Origin: an uncultured Clostridia bacterium
GTDB lineage: Bacteria; Bacillota; Clostridia; RUG12999
Length of the DNA: 64,000 bases
Reading direction: 5' to 3'
Assembly (NCBI GenBank): GCA_934792465.1
Contig: CAKVOK010000011.1
Location: forward strand, 10,916-74,915
In this document: in pieces, positions 18,501 through 27,012 of the stretch
Layout of the letters: every line of letters begins with the position of its first letter
How positions within the stretch are numbered: position 1 is the stretch's first letter
Program-made: the position numbers and the translations under genes
Notes under the pieces: generated by a model
What the model saw: the letters and a program-made list of their open reading frames with translations, nothing else
The model's database searches: none
Told to the model about the DNA's origin: nothing

Positions 18501-19320
18501 ATCGGAAAGTGATATGTACGGTTATATAAATGTGCCTGTAAAACTCAGCTATACGGACGGAACGGCGGAAACAAAATATGCAAGGGCATATCTTGCAACG
18601 GGATATTATCATTCGCAGGTGTATGCATGGGCGGGCAGCTACGGCAGAATATTCTTTGACGGTACAAAAATGCAGGAATCCTCAAAAAATTCAACCAAAA
18701 TGTTTGCGTCGAACGTGGAAAGCAATGCGGCAAAAAAGCTTGAAAAAATAACCTTTATAAACAATACGGAAAAAGAATATCATATTCTTGCGATAACGAG
18801 CGGTGTATATACAAATGCAGAACTGGCAGCAGCAGACACAACGAATATAGACGCAGCAACGGCAAAAACGCCAATAACGTTTGCAAATGCAAAAACCTTT
18901 GTTTCCGAAGCCAAAGTTGTGCTTGAAAAAGCACGCCGCGGCATAGGAGCGGAAATTTCACAAACACGTCTTGAAGAGGTAGAAGCCGTTTTGAAGAAAG
19001 CGGCAGATTTTGAATCCGAAACCTTCGGCAGACTATTTGCAAAAACCGTAATAAACAAGGAGAATAAAACGGCGGCGACAACCCTTGCCAACACAACGAT
19101 TTCGGATGAATACTATTCGGTAATAGCGGCTGTGTATGATAACGGAAAGCTTGTTGAAGCAAAGTGTTCACCGTGCAAAGTTCTTAGAAAAGGCGCGTGT
19201 GATATTACAGAAACGGTTAATCTCGAAACCGAATTTGCGGATAATTATGAATACAAAGTATTTATCTGGAATGCGACGGACAACTTAAAGCCTCTTGAAA
19301 CTTCGGTATATCCGTATTAA
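15598..19320 (+). CDS. secreted beta-sandwich protein with two to three KNADT-type modules
   Basis: Up to 1240 aa, secreted (signal ends NICCAQE), with no catalytic or anchor domain I recognise. Order seen: a discoidin-like N-terminal region (about 40-185, ending KNILCIDETEVC), KNADT module 1 (about 190-445, from VPFEKNADSIVSL), module 2 (about 511-771, from IDFEKNADTLI), a diverged third unit (about 850-1075), a helical stretch, and a C-terminal ~90-residue unit ending YKVFIWNATDNLKPLET. Two in-frame starts each have their own ribosome site: ATG 15598 behind AAGGAGGG and ATG 15631 behind AAGGAGG. The second gives the more usual signal peptide. Its lack of an enzyme domain suggests glycan binding, but this is not shown by sequence. 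Confidence 0.85.
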   Translation: MNKNFLRRHNFMGKKIVSVVLAALLASANICCAQETEAGKRYTSVNISDLCTHTFTVLNTESGSTEVKSAATLYDGKTGSGDVYSTRDKQTFESYEIEMPEVKSVEKVRIHINAGRDWLDGERSTAVTLKDENGTEIKTVTNVLEETGYIWAEYDFGGAYGKKLSFSQTNSKNILCIDETEVCDAGMVSVPFEKNADSIVSLDKTDENGVSYAEISGDVPFMDNLPTNYFSGQFGAHDSSYFGTDGSITVKRKYRESDSATSVITSATEYVKIPVNYEECATGVADAFMLRTPKDGEAGGKISLTADLKQLPTKKLYVLAAHATAATVQAVIAYDDNTTDTVSVSGNAAAQLKTGNYPVFGDESKAKIYGTYSRGYTLIYPYSYSAALVKTENTVSRDGSNHTIGEILYEITPDPTKIPVSVTLTNTNNVNYPTLVYSIMQQGAAVSEMMETVKAAENLENGMWTEEDIRLIDKASAYADILEGKYAYDFSAVRALKAAAEKQRDLVGIKNIDFEKNADTLITPVDGKAEINPDTWFAGLLDNYSGGFFEGGFTGGDMSVYNGKISDGCITVNERVHDEVSNAKTESFAGARQYKIPVNALNDEENDSFIISTSIPYGKTSAPESVTASLKQIPSSSVYLLTNRRGSVAFRASVAYADGTTDDYTIKSAQSGNAGGYDMYEHVKINEDGSVERNVTNMTSRAVGTLSMGYASYKTDKMTDGTRDSEASQIGNSTRNLILSEIKLNAGKVPVSVKVYNTEIYPVAIYSIAQETLGAEAMKAALEETRSLSFTDEDFAAKAAMAANYRQVLAECGIINIKDYGFVDKFKAQLNAEKNVYADLSEYADTDLITVKNAPLPSNGRTVPESQQNTDHNYNVYYNGNAIPDDGVISMNAPTNSKFAQVNGAAAGQMYKLSGAYKGEGNDAVKVLPGAEKEITFGGAEGYAKTLSFMLDTVYAGETPNPSGENITSESDMYGYINVPVKLSYTDGTAETKYARAYLATGYYHSQVYAWAGSYGRIFFDGTKMQESSKNSTKMFASNVESNAAKKLEKITFINNTEKEYHILAITSGVYTNAELAAADTTNIDAATAKTPITFANAKTFVSEAKVVLEKARRGIGAEISQTRLEEVEAVLKKAADFESETFGRLFAKTVINKENKTAATTLANTTISDEYYSVIAAVYDNGKLVEAKCSPCKVLRKGACDITETVNLETEFADNYEYKVFIWNATDNLKPLETSVYPY

Positions 19321-19330
19321 AATATAAAGT

Positions 19331-19357
19331 GGGCGCAGGGCAATATACCGTGCGCCC
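19331..19357 (+). promoter_or_regulatory. intercistronic hairpin GGGCGCA/TGCGCCC
   Basis: A perfect 7-bp GC-rich stem with a 13-base loop sits between two co-directional secreted-protein genes. No U tract follows (taaatta), so partial termination or protection of the transcript is more likely than a full stop. Confidence 0.45.
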
Positions 19358-19379
19358 TAAATTAAACGGGAGGTAAGAA

Positions 19380-22300
19380 ATGAAAAAATTTGTAAGCATT
19401 ATACTGTCTTTAATGCTTGCTGTGTGCGGCATACCGGCCGCAGCAGAGGCAAGCACGATAATATATGTTGCGCCGGACGGAAACGACGCAGCAAGCGGCA
19501 CGGCGGACAACCCTCTTGCAACGCTTGAGGGAGCAAGAAATAAAGTCAGAAGCATAAAAGAAAATGCGGAAGGCGAAATAACCGTGTACTTTCGAGAAGG
19601 CGTGTATCTTTGGAACAAAACAGTAAAATTCGACGCACGCGATTCCGGAAAAAGCGGCAAAAGTGTGCGTTATCTTGCCTATCCCGGAGAAAAGGTGATT
19701 TTCACCGGAGGAACAAGAATAGCGGGAAGCGAATTTTCCGCTGTTGAAGGAATGAACGAAAATATAAGACAGATTAATATAAAGGATTATATTACAAACT
19801 TTAAAACGGTAAACAACCTCGGTGAAACCTGCCTTGCGGACTGGTATCCGCTTTCATACGATGTCATGAGTCAGAGTTATTCCACCTATGAGGATTATAA
19901 CAAGCTGTATAAAAATACGGTATTTAAAGACGATACCGCAGCATATAACGAGTATATGGCGAGTTACGGAACACAGGGACGCACGGGCAGCGTTAAAAGA
20001 AGTATTTATTCAATAGGTGAAAAAGCCGCATTGTGGCATGCCGAATATCCGAACAGGACTGTGGCGGACGGTGCGGAGGCGGAAAATCCTTATCCGGTAT
20101 ATATGAAAACGGGTGCGTCGTCCAAAGATGAAAACGGAAAAGGTATAATGCAATATTCGGATAATGTAATTTCAAAATATGCCGGGTATAATGATGTTTG
20201 GCTGGAGCATTACGGAACCGTATTCTATCATGATATGCTGCGAATAGAAAGCATAGACAGCGAAACAAAAACGCTTAAAACGGCGGTGAAGCCGTCACAT
20301 AACTGGAGAGAAAACGCAAATTTCCGCATATTTAACGCACTTGGGGAGTTGGACGCACCGGGTGAAATGTATATTGACAAAACAAGCGGTATGATGTATG
20401 TGTATCCGAATGGCGATTTGGATAATTCATATATGAATGCGGCGGTGTTCGTGGGCGATTATATGATAGAAACGGAAAAAACGTCGTTTTTGGAGTTCGG
20501 AGGCATAACGTTTGAAAACACACAGGGCAGCGGAATTAAAATTTATTACGGCGAAAATGTAACGGTAAACGGCTGTGACTTTTTAAATATCGGAAACGAA
20601 GCGGTTGTATTGGGGTCGCCGAATGCCGTGCGGTACTGGCAGCTGCCTAACGAGCTTGAAACATCAGGCAAAACACGTGCGGAACTTATAGATGATTATA
20701 ACAGCTTTTATAACAGCGAGAGTACTTCAACGGTAGCTTTGGGAAAAGACCACAGTCTGCGGGGACTTAAAATAAAGAATACGGGAAAATCGTCTGTAAG
20801 CGTTACGGGCGGAAACTCATGGCGGGACGAAGAATGCGGCTATTCGGTGGAAAACTGCGATATATCATATCCCGGTGTGTATAAACCAACTTACACCGCA
20901 GCGATAAGTCTGAGCAACGTTTACGAAATAAAAATATTAAACAACAGACTGGCACATTCAAAATCGCAGCTGATTTACGGTAGTCTGCTGAAAGGTGAAA
21001 TTGCCGGAAACCTTATATACGACGCAATGAGTGCCGCAACGGACAACGGTATGATTTACCTTAATTATACGGTTACGGGACTGGATATAGATATACATAA
21101 CAATATGCTGCGCCAAATACCGCCGGATAATAAGGGGAAATTAACGGAAAGATTCGGTATATACTTTGACGCTGGGACGGTGCAGGGGCTGAAAATAAGA
21201 AACAATATTTTTATGAACTTAACCTCTGCGATGCAAAAACCCGTTATAAACAGCGATGTTACGGGAAATGTGCTTGTAAATTGTACGGATATTCACTCTA
21301 AATATGCGCCTGCAATGAGGGAAACGGCGGCGCAGTTTATGTATCCTGCCGCGGAAAGTGAGGATTTCTACAAATCGGCGGCAAATGCGTGCCTTACGCA
21401 GAACCTGCCGGCGGGCACGAGAGAATGGAACAATATTTTAACTCTGCTGCCGGTTTTCGGCGATGGAGAAACGGGTGAAAAGTATACTGCGCTTTGGCAG
21501 AAAAAATACCCGAAAATCATGCAGTATCTGGATATTGTAAAATCGCAAAAACATATGGGAAATTTTTTTGTTAACGTTAGGGATAATCTTATCGTAAACA
21601 CAGATACGGTCGGAAAATCAAATGACTTCAAGTTTGAAGATATGAAACAATATACACCTTCCGGCTGCGTAATCGATAATAATATTTATACCGACAGTAC
21701 AGACTGTTTTGAAGATTTTGAAAACAATAATCTTACCGTAAAACCGCAATTTGCGGCGGAACACAATTTGACCGAATTGCCGCTTATGTCGAAAATGGGC
21801 ATTTCGGCGGCAAAAACGGGAACGGAATATTACCGCGAAAACGGAACAATGCCAAAGACGGAGGGTTGCGCAAACGCCTATATGCCGGAATATGCGGACG
21901 GTGTGTATAAGGTAAAGAAAGTAAGTGCGTCAAGAAATGCGGCAGCGGTTACATTTGATGAGAACGTGCAGAGCGCATCTGCCGATGTATACGAAATTTC
22001 GGTGGATAAAATCAGGAAAATTGCCGTTTCCGGCAGCACATACCAAGACGGAAAGCTTGTTTTGAATTTTGCGGAAAGGCTTGATGTTGAAAAACAATAT
22101 GAACTTAGAGTAAAATTCGGACCGAATTTGGATAATACATATCTTGCGTATTTGAAATTTGAAATTCTGAATAAAGAAGAAAGTTTTGCAGGTGGCGTGT
22201 ACTCACTTGAAAATGACAACAAACTGCACGAAAAGTATAGTGATTACACGGTGGAATTTACCTGTGCAAGCCTGCAAAACGGTGCAGACGTAATTTTTTA

Positions 22301-24731
22301 CGCAAACGAAAACTATAACAAAGACTTAAATTGCCACGGCGCTGTCGGCACGGTACTGTCAAGCAATGCGGGAAGCTGGTCTTATTATGCGGATGGGGAA
22401 ACGGTGCCGCTGTGCAGTGTTTCCGCAGAAGGAAATACCAATGTTTCAAATCAAAAGAACGCAGAAATCAGTGCGTCGGTGATGGGCAAAAACCTGTCGC
22501 TGGAAATATATGATTCCTACGGAACACGACTTTGCGGTATGAAATCCGAGCTGCCGCTGAACGAGAGCAAGCTTAAATACAGTTTCGGTACGTTCGGAAC
22601 AAGCATGGCGGCAACAAATCTTTTATGCTATCGCGCGGTTGTATACAGCGAAGAATATCCGATAGAAAAAACGGTTGATATTCCGTTTGAAAAAAATGCG
22701 GATACCATTGCGAAAACCGATAAGCAATGTACGGCAGATGTAACGGATATTAACGGCGATACCGTGAAAACAATTAAAGCGGATTATGCCGAAATTGATA
22801 GCGAAACGTGGTTCGCAGGTATTCCCGAAAGCAATTTCGGAATGTATCTGAGCGGACTTAAATCAAGCTTTTTCGGAGCGGACGGCAGAATGCTGTTTAG
22901 AAAGGTGTACCGCGAAGATGAAACGGATTCGGACGGCAGTGCGGCAGGCAGCAGACTTTGCACGGAGTCTGCCGGCGGATATGAAATGTATATTCCGCCG
23001 CAGGGGTTTGCGGCGAAAGAAAATGATGCCTTTGTTATTATAAACGACCCGGGAAAAAGCTGGCATGCGCCTACCTTTGCCGTGGAGTTAAATAAAACGG
23101 CAACCTCCGCCGTTCGGTTTGCGGCGCAGACGAATACGGACAGACTTACCGTTACGGTTGAGTATGCGGATGAAACGTCCGATACCCATACAATAACAAC
23201 GGGACAATGCAGAAATATAACATATTCGGGAAAGTGGCGCGATTTTAACAAATATTTTGTACAAAAGGGCGAAGAGGTAAACGCCGGAATAATAGGTATA
23301 TACGGCAGAGCAAACGCTCAGGCACTCTACCCGAACAACTACCGCTGCGAATATACAAACAATGCGGATTACAGTGCGGCAAAAGATATAGAAAATGCTG
23401 TTTCGGGAGATATAAGAATATCGGAAAAGGGTATAAGATATTATGAACCGCAGATATTCCTGTTTGAAGTAAAAACAAATACGGAGAAAATCCCCGTAAG
23501 AATGACGGTAACAGCTGCGGCTGCACGGCCTACCGTTATATATTCTGCGGCGCAGTGCGAGATATACTCTGTGCCGAAGTTTAACGATATAAATGTAAGC
23601 TTTTACAAAAATGCCGATACGGTAGCGGATACAAATTCCGGGGCGGAAGTAAATATAGAGGATATAAACGGCAATACGCTGAAAACCGTTACCGCAAAAT
23701 ATGCCGAGGTAAATATGAACACATGGTTTAACGGAATGCCGCAAAACAGATATCATATGTATTTTTCGGGACTGACGTCCTCCGCCTTTGCGGACGGTAT
23801 TGCGAAATTTACCGGGATATACCGTGAGGATACACAGAGCGAAAGCGGAGAAGTGACGGACAGAAGGCTTGTATATGACAGCGGACGCATATATAAAATG
23901 AGAATTGAAGGCTGCGAAACAGGCGAAACAGATGCCTTTCTGCTGCGGAACTGCGAAACCGAAACGGCTCATGCACCGAGCATGACGGCGTCGCTCTGTC
24001 AGGTACCGACAGAATATGTGCGCTTTGCTGCGCAAACCTCATACTCGAAAATTACGGTGTCCGTAACCTATACCGACGGAACGGTGCAGACAAACGATAT
24101 TGAAACAAACTTTGCCGGAAATGCCGTTTATTCCGGAAATAAAAGAAATTACGGCAAATATTTTGCAAGGAAAGATGAAGAAGTCAGCGCCGGTATAATC
24201 GGTATCTGCGAACTTAAAAATAATACGGCGCTGTATCCGTATAATTATTATTCAAGGATAAACGATACAAATGCCGATTATTGTGCAACAAAAGATATTG
24301 AAAATACCGTGTCGGGGGATATAAGGATAAGCGAGGGCAGAATAAGATATTATAACCCGAAGCTGTTCCTGTTTGAAATAAAAACGGATTCTTCAAAGAT
24401 ACCCGAAAGTATAACACTTTCTGTAAGCAACGAACAGCCTACACTGATTTATTCAATGATGCAGCATACAGTGCAATCGGTCCCGGTTGTGGCGCACGGC
24501 TGTGATATAACAGACAGCGGAATCTGCGTAACGGTAAACGAAAACGAGGGCTGTGCAGCGCGTCTTGCGGTATATGATAAAAGTGGAAAAGTAATTGCGG
24601 TATCTTCCGCAACAAGCCGTGGTGTACTTGCGGCAGATATGCCGGAAGGTGTAGCAGCACGCCGTGCGGAAATATTTTTGTGGAATGAAGATATTTCTCC
24701 TAAAAGTAAGCCGGTAACGCTTGAATTTTAG
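19380..24731 (+). CDS. giant secreted beta-helix protein with two KNADT modules
   Basis: The largest gene in the window (1783 aa). A signal peptide (ends AAAEA) is followed by a parallel beta-helix (about 26-830) closely similar to the 12967 protein: IYVAPDGNDAASGTADNPLA, LATLEGARNKVRSIK, GNSWRDEECGYSVENC and DIHNNMLRQIP are shared almost word for word. Then come an Ig-like unit (about 838-925), a LamG-like region (950-1095), two tandem KNADT modules (about 1098-1395 from PFEKNADTIAKTD and 1407-1695 from FYKNADTVADT), and a C-terminal unit with RLAVYDKSGKVI and EIFLWNEDISP. No SLH domain is present, so it is either released or held through the C-terminal modules. Probable enzyme with appended binding modules; activity unknown. 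Confidence 0.87.
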   Translation: MKKFVSIILSLMLAVCGIPAAAEASTIIYVAPDGNDAASGTADNPLATLEGARNKVRSIKENAEGEITVYFREGVYLWNKTVKFDARDSGKSGKSVRYLAYPGEKVIFTGGTRIAGSEFSAVEGMNENIRQINIKDYITNFKTVNNLGETCLADWYPLSYDVMSQSYSTYEDYNKLYKNTVFKDDTAAYNEYMASYGTQGRTGSVKRSIYSIGEKAALWHAEYPNRTVADGAEAENPYPVYMKTGASSKDENGKGIMQYSDNVISKYAGYNDVWLEHYGTVFYHDMLRIESIDSETKTLKTAVKPSHNWRENANFRIFNALGELDAPGEMYIDKTSGMMYVYPNGDLDNSYMNAAVFVGDYMIETEKTSFLEFGGITFENTQGSGIKIYYGENVTVNGCDFLNIGNEAVVLGSPNAVRYWQLPNELETSGKTRAELIDDYNSFYNSESTSTVALGKDHSLRGLKIKNTGKSSVSVTGGNSWRDEECGYSVENCDISYPGVYKPTYTAAISLSNVYEIKILNNRLAHSKSQLIYGSLLKGEIAGNLIYDAMSAATDNGMIYLNYTVTGLDIDIHNNMLRQIPPDNKGKLTERFGIYFDAGTVQGLKIRNNIFMNLTSAMQKPVINSDVTGNVLVNCTDIHSKYAPAMRETAAQFMYPAAESEDFYKSAANACLTQNLPAGTREWNNILTLLPVFGDGETGEKYTALWQKKYPKIMQYLDIVKSQKHMGNFFVNVRDNLIVNTDTVGKSNDFKFEDMKQYTPSGCVIDNNIYTDSTDCFEDFENNNLTVKPQFAAEHNLTELPLMSKMGISAAKTGTEYYRENGTMPKTEGCANAYMPEYADGVYKVKKVSASRNAAAVTFDENVQSASADVYEISVDKIRKIAVSGSTYQDGKLVLNFAERLDVEKQYELRVKFGPNLDNTYLAYLKFEILNKEESFAGGVYSLENDNKLHEKYSDYTVEFTCASLQNGADVIFYANENYNKDLNCHGAVGTVLSSNAGSWSYYADGETVPLCSVSAEGNTNVSNQKNAEISASVMGKNLSLEIYDSYGTRLCGMKSELPLNESKLKYSFGTFGTSMAATNLLCYRAVVYSEEYPIEKTVDIPFEKNADTIAKTDKQCTADVTDINGDTVKTIKADYAEIDSETWFAGIPESNFGMYLSGLKSSFFGADGRMLFRKVYREDETDSDGSAAGSRLCTESAGGYEMYIPPQGFAAKENDAFVIINDPGKSWHAPTFAVELNKTATSAVRFAAQTNTDRLTVTVEYADETSDTHTITTGQCRNITYSGKWRDFNKYFVQKGEEVNAGIIGIYGRANAQALYPNNYRCEYTNNADYSAAKDIENAVSGDIRISEKGIRYYEPQIFLFEVKTNTEKIPVRMTVTAAAARPTVIYSAAQCEIYSVPKFNDINVSFYKNADTVADTNSGAEVNIEDINGNTLKTVTAKYAEVNMNTWFNGMPQNRYHMYFSGLTSSAFADGIAKFTGIYREDTQSESGEVTDRRLVYDSGRIYKMRIEGCETGETDAFLLRNCETETAHAPSMTASLCQVPTEYVRFAAQTSYSKITVSVTYTDGTVQTNDIETNFAGNAVYSGNKRNYGKYFARKDEEVSAGIIGICELKNNTALYPYNYYSRINDTNADYCATKDIENTVSGDIRISEGRIRYYNPKLFLFEIKTDSSKIPESITLSVSNEQPTLIYSMMQHTVQSVPVVAHGCDITDSGICVTVNENEGCAARLAVYDKSGKVIAVSSATSRGVLAADMPEGVAARRAEIFLWNEDISPKSKPVTLEF

Positions 24732-24763
24732 TGGAAATAAGATATACGAAAGGAAAAAGAAAA

Positions 24764-25870
24764 ATGGAAAACATAAACGAAATCAGAAAACGTGAAAGCA
24801 TTGAAGCGGGATATATAAATTTCGGATATTTTTCGCCGGAGCTTTCAAGTACCGATGAATACCCGGATTATATAAAGGCAGAAGCGCAAAGGTGCATTGC
24901 GGAGATAAAATCGCACAGAACCGATGGCAGCGTTACTTTCGGGTTTATGACGGATATACATTATTCCGATACGCCGAATCACAATGTGCGCACAAAAAGG
25001 CTTACGAATGCATATAAGGAAATATCAAATGCCGTGGGTGCGGATATGCTGATACTGGGCGGCGATTACGTTAACGACGGAAAAAAGGCATATAAGCTGA
25101 ACAATTATAAAATGCTTGCCGAGCATTTAAAGGGTATTAAATACTATCCGGTCAACGGCAACCATGACGATAACTCAATTTGGGATTTGTATACCGAAAA
25201 TGAGTTATCGGAAAATCATATATCGGCAAAGGAAATATATAACTGTCTGTATGCAGACCTTGCGGACAGGGGAGCGGAATTTAACGAAACCGCGTTCGGA
25301 TTATATTATATGTACAACGATAATAAGGCGAAAATAAGATACATATTTCTCGATACTTCCGATATACCGGAAAAATACGACGAAAAAGGAAAGCTGAAAT
25401 ATACAAAGCAGCATACTTTCGGAATGCAAGATGAGCAAAAGGAATGGTTTATAAATAAGGCTCTGCGGTTTAACGAAAGCGGCTGGAGGGTTATTATAAC
25501 GGCACACAGCGTAAAAGAACAGCATCTGGAATTTATATGCGATACGGCGGACGCCTTTAATAGCAGAGAGAGGATTGAAAAAAGCTATCCGCAGGAGGAT
25601 TACAAATTAAATGTATGCGCAGACTTTTCAAATGCAAACGCCGAAATCATCTGTTTTCTGTGCGGCCACGAACACGCAGATTTTACGGAGTATACAAAGG
25701 GCGGCATACCCTGCATTTATTTTGGCAACGTAATAATGTACAAAACCGCATTGCCGAGAATTGACGGGGAAAAGTCGGAACTGCTGTTCGACTTTGTTAC
25801 GGTAACCGAAGATGAGATATATCTTACAAGAGTTGGCGCAGGCGAGGACAGAACGGTAAAAATAAAATAA
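24764..25870 (+). CDS. calcineurin-like metallophosphoesterase
   Basis: The 368-aa product starts at ATG 24764, behind AAAGGA. A GTG at 24731 in the same frame overlaps the previous stop and has no ribosome site. The metallophosphoesterase motifs are in order: FGFMTDIHYSD (D-x-H), LILGGDYVND (GD), PVNGNHDDN (GNHD/E), a later ITAHSVKEQ, and LCGHEHADF (GHxH). There is no signal peptide, so it should be cytoplasmic. It ends operon A just before a strong terminator. Why a phosphoesterase closes a polysaccharide locus is not clear; removal of phosphate from an imported or intermediate sugar is one possibility, not supported by anything else here. Confidence 0.88.
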   Translation: MENINEIRKRESIEAGYINFGYFSPELSSTDEYPDYIKAEAQRCIAEIKSHRTDGSVTFGFMTDIHYSDTPNHNVRTKRLTNAYKEISNAVGADMLILGGDYVNDGKKAYKLNNYKMLAEHLKGIKYYPVNGNHDDNSIWDLYTENELSENHISAKEIYNCLYADLADRGAEFNETAFGLYYMYNDNKAKIRYIFLDTSDIPEKYDEKGKLKYTKQHTFGMQDEQKEWFINKALRFNESGWRVIITAHSVKEQHLEFICDTADAFNSRERIEKSYPQEDYKLNVCADFSNANAEIICFLCGHEHADFTEYTKGGIPCIYFGNVIMYKTALPRIDGEKSELLFDFVTVTEDEIYLTRVGAGEDRTVKIK

Positions 25871-25881
25871 TTGCCGAAAAG

Positions 25882-25932
25882 GCATATACAAAAAGAACTG
25901 CGGACAATTTGCTCACGGTTCTTTTTGTATGC
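25882..25932. terminator. bidirectional intrinsic terminator
   Basis: The arms 25882-25898 and 25918-25932 share ACAAAAAGAAC / GTTCTTTTTGT around a ~19-base loop, with T-rich and A-rich flanks. It lies between the convergent ends of the phosphoesterase gene (+) and the AraC gene (-), so it can serve both. Confidence 0.8.
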
Positions 25933-25977
25933 ACAGGCAGAAGGAAGACGTTTGCACAAAGCAGGGATTACCTCTCT

Positions 25978-26850
25978 TTACATCATCAGCCGCGCTTTTA
26001 TGGTTTTTATGTATTCGGACGGTGATTTGTTTTCGTACCGTTTGAAAGAGCGACTGAAATAATGAACAGAAGAAAAACCTACGGCAGCGGATATTTGAGT
26101 AAGATTACGGCTGCCTTCACGCATAAGTCGTTTTGCTTCTTTTATACGGCAGTAATTTATATAATTTATTACAGTATTTCCAAATGCGGTTTTAAATCTT
26201 CCGCATAATGTTGTTTTATTAAGTCCGTACAAAAAACATAGGTCGTTAAGTGTTATTGTTTCGTTAAAATGGTTGTCAATATATTTTTTAATTTCGAGCA
26301 TAAGATTATCACAGACATTGTTTAGAACTCGTTCCGGTACCGATTCACAAGTGCGGACGAGGTCAATAAAAAAAGTTTCCATTTTGAGTTTAATCATTTG
26401 GTCTGCTCCGAAAATACAGTTTTTTCTCTTTTTCATGTTTTTTAAATTCGGTACATCGTACGGCGGAAGAAATACGTTGCGTCCCTCGCGTATAATGTCG
26501 GAAAGCAGACTTTGCTGTTCTGCGGAAAGAGAATGAGGAGTCTGCGAGAACTCATCAAGTTTTTCGCATCGGCATTCAAAACCTATTATTATTACACTCG
26601 GTGCATCGTGCGGCGGACATGTAAGAGAATGAACTTCATTTGCTTTATGTATGATAAACTGATTTTTATCCAATATACCGCTGTAGTTTTCCGCATCAAC
26701 GCTTATGCAGCCATTATCGACGTATACAAGTTCTCTGAACGGGTGTTTATCTTTAAAGGTATGATATTCTTTTGTAAATTCAAAATAATGAATATTTGCT
26801 ATTTTAGATACTTCAATAGATTTTTTAAAACTTTTAAGTTTAAATTCCAC
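25978..26850 (-). CDS. AraC-family transcriptional regulator with cupin-like sensor
   Basis: A one-component regulator, 290 aa, divergent from the creatinase-like operon and its likely controller. The N-terminal ~150 residues look like the AraC_binding cupin fold (FRELVYVDNGCISVDAEN, FIIHKANEVHSL). The C-terminal ~100 residues hold two helix-turn-helix units (LNDLCFLYGLNKTTLCGRF and ISAAVGFSSVHYFSRSFKRY). The ribosome site on the minus strand is GAGGTG, a few bases before ATG. The shared intergenic region (26851-27012) holds AATATTGT twice, 30 bp apart, a possible binding pair. The ligand is unknown; by position it is whatever the M24/creatininase pathway handles. Confidence 0.9.
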   Translation of the reverse strand: MEFKLKSFKKSIEVSKIANIHYFEFTKEYHTFKDKHPFRELVYVDNGCISVDAENYSGILDKNQFIIHKANEVHSLTCPPHDAPSVIIIGFECRCEKLDEFSQTPHSLSAEQQSLLSDIIREGRNVFLPPYDVPNLKNMKKRKNCIFGADQMIKLKMETFFIDLVRTCESVPERVLNNVCDNLMLEIKKYIDNHFNETITLNDLCFLYGLNKTTLCGRFKTAFGNTVINYINYCRIKEAKRLMREGSRNLTQISAAVGFSSVHYFSRSFKRYENKSPSEYIKTIKARLMM

Positions 26851-26885
26851 ATTATCACCTCGCTTTGTTTATTTTATCATAAAAA

Positions 26886-26923
26886 AATATTGTTGTCAAT
26901 ATATTAAAAAAATTTAATATTGT
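26886..26923. promoter_or_regulatory. candidate AraC operator: AATATTGT direct repeat
   Basis: AATATTGT occurs at 26886-26893 and 26916-26923, a spacing of 30 bp (about three helical turns), between the divergent AraC and M24 genes. The region is very AT-rich, so chance cannot be excluded. Confidence 0.3.
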
Positions 26924-26970
26924 ACAAAAATAACTTACTATTTGTTAAAGACAAAAATTAAATTTTATGA

Positions 26971-26976
26971 TATACT
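26971..26976 (+). promoter_or_regulatory. -10 box TATACT before the M24 operon
   Basis: TATACT lies about 37 bases before ATG 27013. No good -35 hexamer is found at 16-18 bp upstream, which fits a promoter needing an activator such as the divergent AraC protein. Confidence 0.4.
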
Positions 26977-27012
26977 AAAAACAATCAAAATATATTTAAA
27001 GGAGTTGGGTTT

